From Bacteriovoracales bacterium (GTDB lineage Bacteria; Bdellovibrionota; Bacteriovoracia; Bacteriovoracales; Bacteriovoracaceae), in contig JAOMEV010000010.1 of assembly GCA_028346125.1 (NCBI GenBank), positions 1 to 64,000 of the forward strand: a stretch of 64,000 nt of DNA, given 5' to 3'. Positions 23,834 to 32,281 of this stretch are shown piece by piece; the stretch's first letter is position 1, and each line of letters starts with the position of its first letter. Both the position numbers and the translations under genes were made by a program. The notes beneath the pieces are model-generated. The model was not told the DNA's origin and searched no databases. It saw only the letters and a program-made list of their open reading frames with translations.

Positions 23834-25771
23834 TCACCGAAGTTGATTTAAGTTTTTAGGGGGCTCAATCGCCGTATTACATCTATTTGGATCAATAGGA
23901 TCAAAGGCCGGTATAGCATAAGGAGTTGGGGGGACACACATACCATCTCTACATTCAGCAAAAGTGGGCACATTATAGCAACGTAAACCGCACTCCTGTT
24001 TTCCGGTAACACTAATTCCTGTTTTGACAACTAGACACTTTCGAAGATCTACTTTCTGACACCATTCCTGGGCCACACAGGTTTGGCCTGCACTCTTTGA
24101 GCAAAGCACTTTGTATTTTTCCGTAAAATTGTTAACGTGAGGTGCGCATACTTTGGTAGAGCCACTACAACAAAGACTTGAACATTGAAAGTCTGAGCCA
24201 CAAGATTCCCCCACATTTAAATTTCCCTGATCTTTAACATCTTCACGACATTGGGTGACAATTCTTTTTGACCAACACCTTTTGTTAAAGCAACACTCAT
24301 CATTTTTACAGTCTCTGCTATTGGTACAAGTTTTTAGTGACTCATACAACACTTCCCTTCCCGCATAATCAACAAGGCTAGGTCTTATCACTTGTAACTT
24401 CAAAGAGCGGTTAGGGTTTTTTAGAATTTTTTGCTCAACTCCTGTTATGGGGTCAAGAGAAATAAGCTCTATAGTCGAAGTAACATTGCAAGAAGAAAGC
24501 CCTTCATTTGTATAAGAATCGTGTTTACTTACACGAAGGTTGCAACCATCCATGAGATCTGTACTTCCACTTGCCGTCATTGTTTTTGTGGACCTTGTGG
24601 CCGTTCCTATCGTTGTCGAGCTAAGGCCTATATATTGGGTGGCCTTTTTCAAATCCATTTTCCCTGCTCTTGGAAAAAGAAAGGAACGGTAACCATAGGA
24701 AGGATCAGAAGAATCGGCCAAAGATTTTTGAAATATTCCCTTCGCAGTATCACCACTACTTGAAATAAGTGAAAAAACTGCATCTTCAGTGATTTCCCAA
24801 TTAAGGTAGTTAAAAGTTCGAAAAGGTCCACCATAGTTATGGGTTGTATTATCTTTCATCGTTACAGTTTCACTGCCTTGGAGTGGATCATTTGTAGGGC
24901 TTACTGATGAATTAAGAACGAGGTTTAGATCATCCATGCCAGCGCTGTCAGGCAGGCACCTTTTGGCATCATAAGCATAATCTTCAATATAAGTGCTTCC
25001 CGAGTGATCTATTTGTGGAATGGTTGGAGTTGAGGTGTAGTAAGCATCACCACTTTGATCTGATAATAGAGAATCTGAGACCTTAGCATAAGCATAAAGG
25101 CATGTGTCTGAAGAGGCATCGCACTTACCTGTTGTTCCTCCAGAATCTTCAAAAGTGGGGTCATGTTCAAGATAAAGCCCTCGACAATAAAGACCTGTAC
25201 TTTTGGGATCAGAAACAAGCGTGCTATCATCTAAAACTTCTGTCCCATCAGAGTCACTATCATAATTTGTATAGTCAAAGAGATCATACATAAGCCTTAT
25301 TCTATTAAAAGGCTGATTTGTCATATCCAAAATAAGGACTTCTATATCTGTCTGTGGAGTGATACCTGGCGCCCTCCCAACAGTTGCAGGAACATCGATA
25401 GGTTCATATTCTCGGCCAAAATTAAACCGAACTCGAATAAGTCTCTCTGATAAACCGGAGATGTTGATTCCTGAAATATAAAGGAGACCTGCTAAATTTT
25501 TTGGAACTGTTATTTTTGTTTTATAAGTTCCTTCAAAAGGGTCGACGAAGTGCCTTAAATCCGACCTCCCATAGATAAAACCATCGGGGATAGGACTTCC
25601 GCCCTCAATATTTCCATCAGTTGGTGCAGATGTTGGAGTACTCTCCTCAACCTTGGACGTCTCTTCCTGATTCATTTTGGCCAATCTTTGAGAACGTAGC
25701 CCCTCCTGATCTATACAAGAAATAAAAAGTAATAATGAAAATATATAAATTAAATTTATTTTTCTATCCAT
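23834..25771 (-). CDS. Large cysteine-rich lipoprotein
   Basis: 645 residues beginning with a lipoprotein signal (hydrophobic stretch ending LLLFISC, Cys near 19), then a Ser/Thr/Pro/Glu linker and a beta-rich body. The C-terminal third is cysteine-rich with repeated units of the form C-x5-C-x3-CC-x4-C (around SRDCKNDECC, DFQCSSLCC), like small disulfide-knot modules. Function unknown; likely outer-membrane and surface-exposed. A much larger protein encoded from 59135 has the same style (lipobox, CC modules) and the two may be related. It is convergent with the hybrid kinase gene (6 bases apart). Confidence 0.75.
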   Translation of the reverse strand: MDRKINLIYIFSLLLFISCIDQEGLRSQRLAKMNQEETSKVEESTPTSAPTDGNIEGGSPIPDGFIYGRSDLRHFVDPFEGTYKTKITVPKNLAGLLYISGINISGLSERLIRVRFNFGREYEPIDVPATVGRAPGITPQTDIEVLILDMTNQPFNRIRLMYDLFDYTNYDSDSDGTEVLDDSTLVSDPKSTGLYCRGLYLEHDPTFEDSGGTTGKCDASSDTCLYAYAKVSDSLLSDQSGDAYYTSTPTIPQIDHSGSTYIEDYAYDAKRCLPDSAGMDDLNLVLNSSVSPTNDPLQGSETVTMKDNTTHNYGGPFRTFNYLNWEITEDAVFSLISSSGDTAKGIFQKSLADSSDPSYGYRSFLFPRAGKMDLKKATQYIGLSSTTIGTATRSTKTMTASGSTDLMDGCNLRVSKHDSYTNEGLSSCNVTSTIELISLDPITGVEQKILKNPNRSLKLQVIRPSLVDYAGREVLYESLKTCTNSRDCKNDECCFNKRCWSKRIVTQCREDVKDQGNLNVGESCGSDFQCSSLCCSGSTKVCAPHVNNFTEKYKVLCSKSAGQTCVAQEWCQKVDLRKCLVVKTGISVTGKQECGLRCYNVPTFAECRDGMCVPPTPYAIPAFDPIDPNRCNTAIEPPKNLNQLR

Positions 25772-26017
25772 AGTTTAGCTCAAGCACTCTTTCCTTTTCG
25801 CTCTTCAAAAACGATCGTCTCCTTTCCCGAATAGTTTAGCATTAATTTGAAAAACTCTTGGTTTATAGAGGCCTTTCTTTAACAAAAAAGCATTTACTTT
25901 CAATATGTTACGATTTTTTTTATGTTCCCTAGAATAAACTCATCTATTCCTTATTCGCCCATAAATATCGACGATAGTAAAAAAAAGGTCTGTTAGAATA
26001 ATCTTATGGAGAGGAAA

Positions 26018-26428
26018 ATGCTTAAAGACCATATTGTTTTTTTTGATGGAGTTTGTAACCTCTGCAATCATTCCGTTGATTTCGTTATAAAAAGAGATAA
26101 TAAAAACATTTTTCTTTTTTCCTCCCTTCAATCCCAAAACGCACAAGACACCTTGAAGGACCATCACTATCCTCAAGAAAAAATTGAAAATATTTCTAAT
26201 ATTGTTTATTTAAGAAAAGGCAAAATTGAAATTAAATCAACAGCTGCACTTCTCATTTGCTGGGACCTTGGTGGGCTTCTCTCACTAGTGCCTATTTTTC
26301 TTATCATTCCAACTTTTATAAGAGACTTTTTTTACGACATCATTGCCAACTACCGCTACAAATGGTTTGGAAAAAAAGATTCTTGCCGGTTACCCACAAA
26401 AGAGGAAGAAAAAAAGTTTTTAACCTAA
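26018..26428 (+). CDS. DCC-family thiol-disulfide oxidoreductase-like protein
   Basis: 136 residues of the DCC (DUF393, YuxK) family, named for the N-terminal motif FFDGVCNLCNHSV, whose CxxC may be redox-active. Further family signs: LFSSLQS, IVYLRKGKIEIKSTAALLI and a hydrophobic helix near 80-100 that could touch the membrane. The biochemical role is poorly known. The start is placed at ATG 26018, preceded by GGAGAGG; ATG 26006 in the same frame overlaps that site. Its end overlaps the convergent asparaginase-like gene by four bases. Confidence 0.83.
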   Translation: MLKDHIVFFDGVCNLCNHSVDFVIKRDNKNIFLFSSLQSQNAQDTLKDHHYPQEKIENISNIVYLRKGKIEIKSTAALLICWDLGGLLSLVPIFLIIPTFIRDFFYDIIANYRYKWFGKKDSCRLPTKEEEKKFLT

Positions 26429-27015
26429 AAGGCCTCAAAAGTTCCCTCTTCTTTATTTTTCCTAACGTTGGGGACATCAAAGATTCTATTGTGAAATGAA
26501 ATATAAACCCCTGGCCTTATTATCTTGGCGGCCAAAAGGGCCTCAGTCACATTTTGGGAGGCATCAGAGTCCAAAAACCCAAGAGGTTTCATTGCCCCTG
26601 TAAAAATAAGGGGGACCTCAATATTTTTTATTTTTTCCTGGCAATAACTCGCACTTAAGGCCATTGAATCAGTTCCATGGAGAACAACTATTGGGTTTTT
26701 TGACTCCATTTCCTTTTTAACCATTAAAAGTAAAAAGTCCCTGTCATCCTCATTCATATTAAGGGAGTCCTTACAAAGAATAGGAACAATATTAAGCCTC
26801 GTATAAGGAAGTCTTAAGCGGGAAAGTAAAATATTTTTGATGATTGATTCTCTATTATCTAAAATTCCATCTTGCTCATCATATGTCTTTTCTATTGTGC
26901 CACCAGTCGTTAAAATACTGACATCCACTACCTTATTTTCGCCCAAAACAACACCTCGCAGTATAAATTCACCTAAAACAGAAAAAAAATATCCAAAATT
27001 GACCTTAAAGTCCAT
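26425..27015 (-). CDS. Single-domain asparaginase/glutaminase-like protein
   Basis: 196 residues covering only the N-terminal domain of L-asparaginases. Seen: LTTGGTIE (first catalytic Thr), VLHGTDSM (second Thr and Asp) and FTGAMKP (Lys), so the classical catalytic residues are all present. The usual C-terminal domain (~130 residues), which completes the active site of the neighbouring subunit, is missing; the sequence ends normally with a stop. The N-terminal ~28 residues before DVSILTTGG are an extension of uncertain reality; ATG 27015 has AAGGG upstream. Short forms of this family exist, but activity cannot be assumed. Confidence 0.8.
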   Translation of the reverse strand: MDFKVNFGYFFSVLGEFILRGVVLGENKVVDVSILTTGGTIEKTYDEQDGILDNRESIIKNILLSRLRLPYTRLNIVPILCKDSLNMNEDDRDFLLLMVKKEMESKNPIVVLHGTDSMALSASYCQEKIKNIEVPLIFTGAMKPLGFLDSDASQNVTEALLAAKIIRPGVYISFHNRIFDVPNVRKNKEEGTFEAF

Positions 27016-27025
27016 GCTTCAACCC

Positions 27026-27056
27026 TTGACTTGAAGAAAAATTACATCATCTTATT
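27026..27056 (+). promoter_or_regulatory. Candidate htpG promoter
   Basis: TTGACT at 27026-27031 and TCTTAT at 27050-27055 (18-base spacing) lie about 45 bases before the htpG ATG. The surrounding CTTGACTTGAA also resembles a heat-shock -35, but no matching CCCCAT -10 is present. Weak evidence. Confidence 0.3.
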
Positions 27057-27100
27057 AAGTGAAAATTTAATATTAATGACCAAAATATAAGGAGCCCTCA

Positions 27101-29053
27101 ATGAGCGACAAAAAAGGAACGATAAAGGTTCAAACCGGAGATATTCTCCCTATTATCAAAAAATGGCTTTATTCAGAGCATGACATCTTCATAAGAGAGC
27201 TTGTGGCCAACTCAACAGATGCCGTTACAAAAAGAGGAACTCTTGCCAGAACCAAAAACCAGGAAATTCCTACTGGAAAAATTCAAATTAACGTAAACAA
27301 GGAAAATAACTATATAACCATTCAAGATAATGGTCTGGGAATGACTGAAGAAGAAGTTGAAAAATACATTGCCCAACTTGCTTTTTCTGGGGCCCAAGAA
27401 TTTGTTCAAAAGCTTGAGGAAAATGGTGACACCAAAAACGATATTATTGGAAAATTTGGCCTTGGTTTTTATTCCGTCTTCATGGTTTCTGACAATGTTG
27501 TTGTCGAATCCTTATCAATGGAAGAAGGCTCTAAAGCAGTTAAATGGACTTGTGAAGGTGACTCTGAGTACACTTTTTCTGAATCTGACCTCAAAGAAGT
27601 CGGGACAAAAATTACCCTTCATATTAACAAAGACGGTGAAGAGTTTCTAAGCCCTTTTAAACTCAAATCAACTCTTAAAAAGCACTGTGATTTTATGCCT
27701 TATGAAATCAGTGTTTTTGATGAAAATGAAAAGCCAGAAACTAAAAAAGACGATGATGGAAAAGAAGTTATTGAACAACCGAAAGCTGAAGTCATCAACG
27801 AAACAAACCCACTTTGGAAAAGAGATCCAAAAGAGATTACAGAAGATCAATATAAAGAGTTTTACAGAAAACTTTATCCTATGGACGGAGACCCTCTTTT
27901 TTGGATTCATTTAAAAATTGATCATCCCTTTACTTTGGACGGAATCCTTTACTTTCCAAAAATTAACCCAAATAAGAATTTCAATGAATCCCATATTAAA
28001 CTCTACTCTAAGCAGGTTTTTGTTTCAGATAACGTAAAAAATATCATCCCTGATTTTCTTTCTCTTCTTAAAGGGACCATTGATTCAACAGACATCCCAC
28101 TTAACGTTTCAAGATCTTCTCTCCAGGGTGATCCAAATATTAGAAAGATTTCTAATTACATCGTTAAAAAAGTTGCCGATGCTCTTAAGATTCTCTTTAC
28201 GAAAGACCGACCAAAAATGGAAAGTATTTGGGAAGACATCGGACTTTTCGTTAAGTATGGTGTCATTTCTGATCCTAAATTTGACGACCTCATGAGAGAT
28301 AAGGTCATCTTTAAAAACTCAGAAAAGAAATATATTACACTTCCTGAGTATACTGATTCAATTCCAGAAACTTATAAAGAAAAAATGAAAGATATGGTTC
28401 TTTATTTTGAAACTGGTGCTTCAGATCCATCTCTTCAAAAACAACTGCTTTCTGAAGGGATTCATGCCATTGAAACTGACAATCACATTGACCCTCATTT
28501 CATGCAACATGTAGAAGCACAGAAAAAGGGTGATAACGAGTACAAGTTTTCTTCCGTTGATGCTCAGGTAGGTGAAATTCTAGAAACTGAATCTGCTTCC
28601 CCTGAGGACATAAAGGTAAAAGATCTCTTTGAAAAAGTTCTTGGCCTTACTCCTAAAAAAGAGGAGAACGAAGAAAATAAAGAAGCTCCCATGAATGATT
28701 TCATGAAAGACTCCATGGAAGTTGAAGTCAAAAAGATCAAAAACTCGAGCAGTCCGGCCTATTTCAAAATAGATGAACAAATGAAAAGATTTAGTAAAAT
28801 GGCAAGTTCTATGGGACAAAACCAATCTTTTCCAGTCAAGAAGACACTTGTTATTAATCCTAAAAACGCCCTGATTCAAAATGCCCTTAAAATTCATGAA
28901 AAAGGAAATAACGAATCTATCGTTGATATGATCTGCCACCATGTCGAAGACTTGGCAACAATCTCTTCTGAAGGCCTAAAAAACGAAGATAAAGAAAAAT
29001 TCGTTGAAAGGTCACAAAATTTGATTAAAGAACTTACAAACTTTGCACTCTAA
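27101..29053 (+). CDS. htpG: Molecular chaperone HtpG (Hsp90)
   Basis: 650 residues, full length for bacterial Hsp90. The GHKL ATPase domain is at 1-240 (IFIRELVANSTDA, IQDNGLGMTEEE, GKFGLGFYSVF), the middle domain at about 250-520 (DIPLNVSRSSLQGD with the catalytic Arg loop) and the C-terminal dimerisation domain follows. An acidic Lys/Glu linker lies near 205-235 and another, EENEENKEAP, before the last domain. RBS AAGGAG. Two differences are visible: the ATP-lid region and the N-terminal NSTDA (most HtpG have NASDA). Ends at a strong terminator; single-gene unit. Confidence 0.98.
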   Translation: MSDKKGTIKVQTGDILPIIKKWLYSEHDIFIRELVANSTDAVTKRGTLARTKNQEIPTGKIQINVNKENNYITIQDNGLGMTEEEVEKYIAQLAFSGAQEFVQKLEENGDTKNDIIGKFGLGFYSVFMVSDNVVVESLSMEEGSKAVKWTCEGDSEYTFSESDLKEVGTKITLHINKDGEEFLSPFKLKSTLKKHCDFMPYEISVFDENEKPETKKDDDGKEVIEQPKAEVINETNPLWKRDPKEITEDQYKEFYRKLYPMDGDPLFWIHLKIDHPFTLDGILYFPKINPNKNFNESHIKLYSKQVFVSDNVKNIIPDFLSLLKGTIDSTDIPLNVSRSSLQGDPNIRKISNYIVKKVADALKILFTKDRPKMESIWEDIGLFVKYGVISDPKFDDLMRDKVIFKNSEKKYITLPEYTDSIPETYKEKMKDMVLYFETGASDPSLQKQLLSEGIHAIETDNHIDPHFMQHVEAQKKGDNEYKFSSVDAQVGEILETESASPEDIKVKDLFEKVLGLTPKKEENEENKEAPMNDFMKDSMEVEVKKIKNSSSPAYFKIDEQMKRFSKMASSMGQNQSFPVKKTLVINPKNALIQNALKIHEKGNNESIVDMICHHVEDLATISSEGLKNEDKEKFVERSQNLIKELTNFAL

Positions 29054-29060
29054 AAAAAAT

Positions 29061-29087
29061 GGCCTCCTTAAAGGAGGCCTTTTTTTT
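29061..29087. terminator. Rho-independent terminator, bidirectional
   Basis: A seven-base-pair GC-rich stem (GGCCTCC / GGAGGCC) with a TTAAA loop, followed by eight T residues, just after htpG. An A run on the other side gives a T tail for the minus strand, where the convergent gene ends at 29086. Confidence 0.92.
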
Positions 29088-29676
29088 ACATCCTCTCGCA
29101 AGACTTCACAACACAGTAATTATAAAACCTTTCACAGTTTCTTAAAGCGCTTTCTTTGGCCTCACTCAGAGAAAAAGACCTTCCACCTCTCACAGGCTTT
29201 GTATTCCATCCCTCTTCAGCTTCAGCCATACACACATATTGCCCACCAGGATAAGGGTCTCTGCCACCTCTATAATCTTGACCTAGCGACCTCAAAACTC
29301 TTCTGATTGTTCTAAGAGACTCTTCAATATCGTAGGAGATTCGCCCTCTTCTAAAGCTTCTTTCAAGCCTCCTAAACCTACCCTCCGTTTGATCAAACTC
29401 TCGATCACAATAACGGTCATATCTGCCCCGGTCACCGGATTCACAATTATAAAGTCTCGTGGCCGAATTTTTAAAGCTTCTGGCCGCTTCTCTGACCTCA
29501 TAGGAATAATAGGATCGTGAAACATCTCTGTCCAGCTGTCTCGCTTGTCTTACCAATCTGGCAGAAAGAGATCCTCTCCCCAGAAAGCTTTCTTCTGACT
29601 TATTCAGCGCCTCACCGATGGCCAGCTGATTGAGGAGTATTAGGGAAAAAAATCCAATTAAAAAATTCTTTTTCAT
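29086..29676 (-). CDS. Secreted arginine-rich protein of unknown function
   Basis: 196 residues with a signal peptide (MKKNFLIGFFSLILL, cut near AIG). The mature part is rich in Arg, Tyr and Ser and predicted helical up to ~135. The last ~55 residues hold four cysteines (CMAEAEEGW, NCERFYNYCVVKSCE) in a pattern that loosely recalls DUF4189-like domains (C..A.A...G..S...A...AL..C....YC.V..C). No enzyme motif. Probably periplasmic or outer-surface. Its own start has a good signal peptide, and the gene ends in the shared terminator. Confidence 0.65.
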   Translation of the reverse strand: MKKNFLIGFFSLILLNQLAIGEALNKSEESFLGRGSLSARLVRQARQLDRDVSRSYYSYEVREAARSFKNSATRLYNCESGDRGRYDRYCDREFDQTEGRFRRLERSFRRGRISYDIEESLRTIRRVLRSLGQDYRGGRDPYPGGQYVCMAEAEEGWNTKPVRGGRSFSLSEAKESALRNCERFYNYCVVKSCERM

Positions 29677-29916
29677 TTTTAGTCCTTTGAGTAAGGGTTG
29701 TTAAAACTAATTTCTCAAATTGAGAAAACCATCATAAACCTTTGAAATGCAAATTTCACACCAATAATTTATATTTGGCCATTCATGCTAAGTCATTAAT
29801 ATTAAAAAACTGTTGATTAACGAGTGGTTTCTTTTTGCTCAAACTGGTCTCAAAGTGAATCTGGACGACTCTGGGGATGAATTTCTTTCCCAAAAAAGTA
29901 GCTTATTTAAAATTTT

Positions 29917-29945
29917 GTTATAGTGACCATATAGTCGGTCATAAC
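29917..29945. promoter_or_regulatory. Imperfect inverted repeat upstream of the receiver-PilZ gene
   Basis: GTTATAGTGACC and GGTCATAAC face each other across eight bases (29929-29936), 17 bases before the ATG at 29963. It includes a TATAGT that could act as a -10. This could be an operator or a leader hairpin covering the translation start region. The rest of the 286-base gap upstream shows nothing further I can support. Confidence 0.3.
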
Positions 29946-29962
29946 CAGAAAGGATATTTAAT

Positions 29963-30730
29963 ATGCCTAGAGTCTTAGTTTTGGATCCAGAAAGGGAAAA
30001 CCTCGAGTATTTTCAAAATCTTTTTAGAAAGTCAAAAGCAGAATGTATCATTACAACTAACGTTGAACAGGCGCTTGAATACTTTTGGAAATGGCCAGCA
30101 GACATAGCCATCGTTAATTTTTATACGCCCAAAAGTGATGGTATTTCCATTATTGAAGAGTTCAAAAAAATAAAAGAGAATGTCAGATCTATCCTCATTC
30201 TCAAAAGGAATACATCTGATCACCTTTTGAATATGGTCCAGTCAATAGGTATTAATCACATACTCAACTCTCCTCTTCAAGACGAGGATGTAAAACCTAT
30301 TCTGCACCAGGAATCGCTCCTTCTTGGAGGGGAAAACCAAACTGTTCCTTACGATAAATGGTGGTTAAGACACCCCAGAATCAAGTTGAACAAAATGAAA
30401 ATTCCCGTGCAAGTTACTAACTCCTCATTAGAAAGCTTTCCTGAGGTTCCCACTTTTGAAGGTGTCGTTTTGGACATTTCAGAATATGGGATGGCCCTAA
30501 AACTTCCAAGTGCTTTTGCTCGGTTTCTTACCCGAAATGAAGTCCTTCATGTTGAATTTGACTATTTGAGAGTTCCTGTCGCCAAGAAAGTCACAGGAGT
30601 TATTGTAAACTCCACAATGATTCAAGGTAATCAAAGGGAGAAACCTTTTCACAGAGTTGGACTCAAACTCATAGAAAGACTTCCAGTAAAGCGAGTCACG
30701 AAACATCTCTGTCTAGGCCAAGACCTTTAG
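29963..30730 (+). CDS. Degenerate receiver fused to PilZ-like domain
   Basis: 255 residues. Residues 1-120 are a receiver fold, but the acceptor Asp is replaced by Asn (AIVNFYTPKSDG) and the late Lys by Ser (LNSPLQD), so it is not phosphorylated in the normal way. Residues ~140-250 look like a PilZ domain: VVLDISEYGMALKLP fits the D/NxSxxG motif, but the RxxxR arm is not evident, so cyclic-di-GMP binding is doubtful. RBS AAAGGA. It may be a structural adaptor in a cyclic-di-GMP or motility pathway. Confidence 0.72.
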   Translation: MPRVLVLDPERENLEYFQNLFRKSKAECIITTNVEQALEYFWKWPADIAIVNFYTPKSDGISIIEEFKKIKENVRSILILKRNTSDHLLNMVQSIGINHILNSPLQDEDVKPILHQESLLLGGENQTVPYDKWWLRHPRIKLNKMKIPVQVTNSSLESFPEVPTFEGVVLDISEYGMALKLPSAFARFLTRNEVLHVEFDYLRVPVAKKVTGVIVNSTMIQGNQREKPFHRVGLKLIERLPVKRVTKHLCLGQDL

Positions 30731-30863
30731 AGACTCGGTCCCATTTCCATTGAGATTAAAATAAGAATCAGCAGGAGAACCAAATCCCTTCTCATAAAAA
30801 TACCATCCATGTATTTCTTTTCTTCTATTTTTTCATTCTTTTTGAATTTGTGGAAGGCTAAAA

Positions 30864-31292
30864 TTAAACCAGTTTGTCTTTAGAGTCTTTAGAAAGTACA
30901 ACTTCACCTTTTTCAATTTTGACCCTAATAAGAGATAGGATTTTTTCTTGGGCCTCCTGAACGTTCTTCAAAGGTTGTGGTGGTCCATTGAGAACTTCTT
31001 CAACATCCTCTTTCATTCTTTTTGAAATATTTGACAGGAAGTGTTGTTTTAAATCATCATCTTCAGTTCTTAAGGCAAGTCCAAGATCCTTCATATCAAT
31101 TTCACGCGTAAGGTCCTGAATCATCTTTACAGTTAACAGAACCAGGTCTTCCATTGAAACCATATTCTTTTTTAAGATTTCTATAATATTGGGATCTTTT
31201 CGACCAAGCTCTTCAAACAAACGCTGCCGGCTTACTGGGTCCAAGCTCGCTAAGAGTTTAGCCGCTCCCTTTACTCCTCCATTAAAAGGCAT
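30864..31292 (-). CDS. Stand-alone FliG C-terminal-domain protein
   Basis: 142 residues matching the C-terminal part of flagellar switch protein FliG: a helical lead-in (LLASLDPVSRQRLFEELG), the MEDLVLL segment, then DMKDLGLALRTEDDDLKQHFLSNISKR and NVQEAQEKILSLIRVKIEKGEVVL. Full FliG has ~330 residues with N and M domains, absent here. Against E. coli FliG, torque residue Lys264 is Arg75, Arg281 is kept (R92), and Asp288/Asp289 become Glu/Val. It may act with a second stator or rotor, or be a regulator. It lies 8 bases after hldD on the same strand, not in a flagellar cluster. Confidence 0.75.
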   Translation of the reverse strand: MPFNGGVKGAAKLLASLDPVSRQRLFEELGRKDPNIIEILKKNMVSMEDLVLLTVKMIQDLTREIDMKDLGLALRTEDDDLKQHFLSNISKRMKEDVEEVLNGPPQPLKNVQEAQEKILSLIRVKIEKGEVVLSKDSKDKLV

Positions 31293-31300
31293 GGGGCCTC

Positions 31301-32263
31301 CTAGTAATAGGGGTTTTCTTTTGAGAGGTAATTTGTAACATAATCATTGACCCCATCTTCAAGAGAACTAAACTTAAATCCTGGCAAAAAGGTTTCAAAC
31401 TTGCCCATATCCGCTTCAGTAAAATACTGGTACTGACCTTTAATACTTTTTGGCATGTCTATAAACCTAACCTTCTCCTCTCTACCCATAGAGGAAAAAA
31501 CGGCCCTCACCAAATCAAGAAAGCTTCTCGCTTGACCGGTTCCTAAATTATACACTCCGCAATATTTTAAATCACCCTTTTTCCACATCAAGATCATGGC
31601 CTTGGCGACATCTTTAACATAAATAAAGTCCCTTAGCTGCTCACCATCATTAAAAGGTTTTTTATAAGACTTAAAAAGTCCTACTTGACCCTTTTCATTT
31701 ATTTGTCCAAAGGCCTTATGAACGAGGCTTCGCATTTCACCTTTGTGATATTCATTGGGCCCATAGACATTAAAAAATTTAAGACCGCACCAAAAAGGAG
31801 GTACTTCTTTTTGCTCTAAGACCCAAAGGTCAAAAACTTGCTTAGAGTCTCCGTAGGGATTAAGTGGTCTAAAGCGCTCAATTATTGCATGATCATCAGA
31901 ATATCCTTCCTCACCATCACCATAAGTCGCCGCTGAACTTGCGTAGATAAGAGGAACATTAAGATCTGAGGCCATTTGGAAAATTTTTTGTGAATATTCA
32001 ATATTATTCTTTCTTAAGTAGTCTTCATCTCTTTCAGTTGTGGAAGAGCATGCTCCCATATGAAAGATTACCGTAATTCTCGAACGGAAACTTTTCTCAG
32101 CTTCAAAAAAATCGTCTGCATCAACATACTCGCATCGACAATTTGAAAGGTTAGAGTTCCTTCCCGCTCTGTCAACGACCAAAATATCCTCGTGTCCTTG
32201 CTCAAAAAGCTCTCGAACTAAAACACTCCCAATAAAACCCGAACCACCAGTTACAACAATCAC
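31301..32263 (-). CDS. hldD: ADP-L-glycero-D-manno-heptose 6-epimerase
   Basis: 320-residue short-chain dehydrogenase/epimerase that makes the heptose donor of lipopolysaccharide inner core. Rossmann motif TGGSGFIGS, HMGACSSTTE (characteristic for HldD), catalytic Ser region YASSAATYGDG and YGDSK (Tyr and Lys). The segment FFNVYGPNEYHKGEMRS is diagnostic. The protein is cytoplasmic, NADP-dependent, and implies an LPS with heptose. It lies between tatC and the FliG-like gene on the minus strand with short gaps. Confidence 0.96.
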   Translation of the reverse strand: MIVVTGGSGFIGSVLVRELFEQGHEDILVVDRAGRNSNLSNCRCEYVDADDFFEAEKSFRSRITVIFHMGACSSTTERDEDYLRKNNIEYSQKIFQMASDLNVPLIYASSAATYGDGEEGYSDDHAIIERFRPLNPYGDSKQVFDLWVLEQKEVPPFWCGLKFFNVYGPNEYHKGEMRSLVHKAFGQINEKGQVGLFKSYKKPFNDGEQLRDFIYVKDVAKAMILMWKKGDLKYCGVYNLGTGQARSFLDLVRAVFSSMGREEKVRFIDMPKSIKGQYQYFTEADMGKFETFLPGFKFSSLEDGVNDYVTNYLSKENPYY

Positions 32264-32281
32264 AATAAATCCTTTTTCTCA

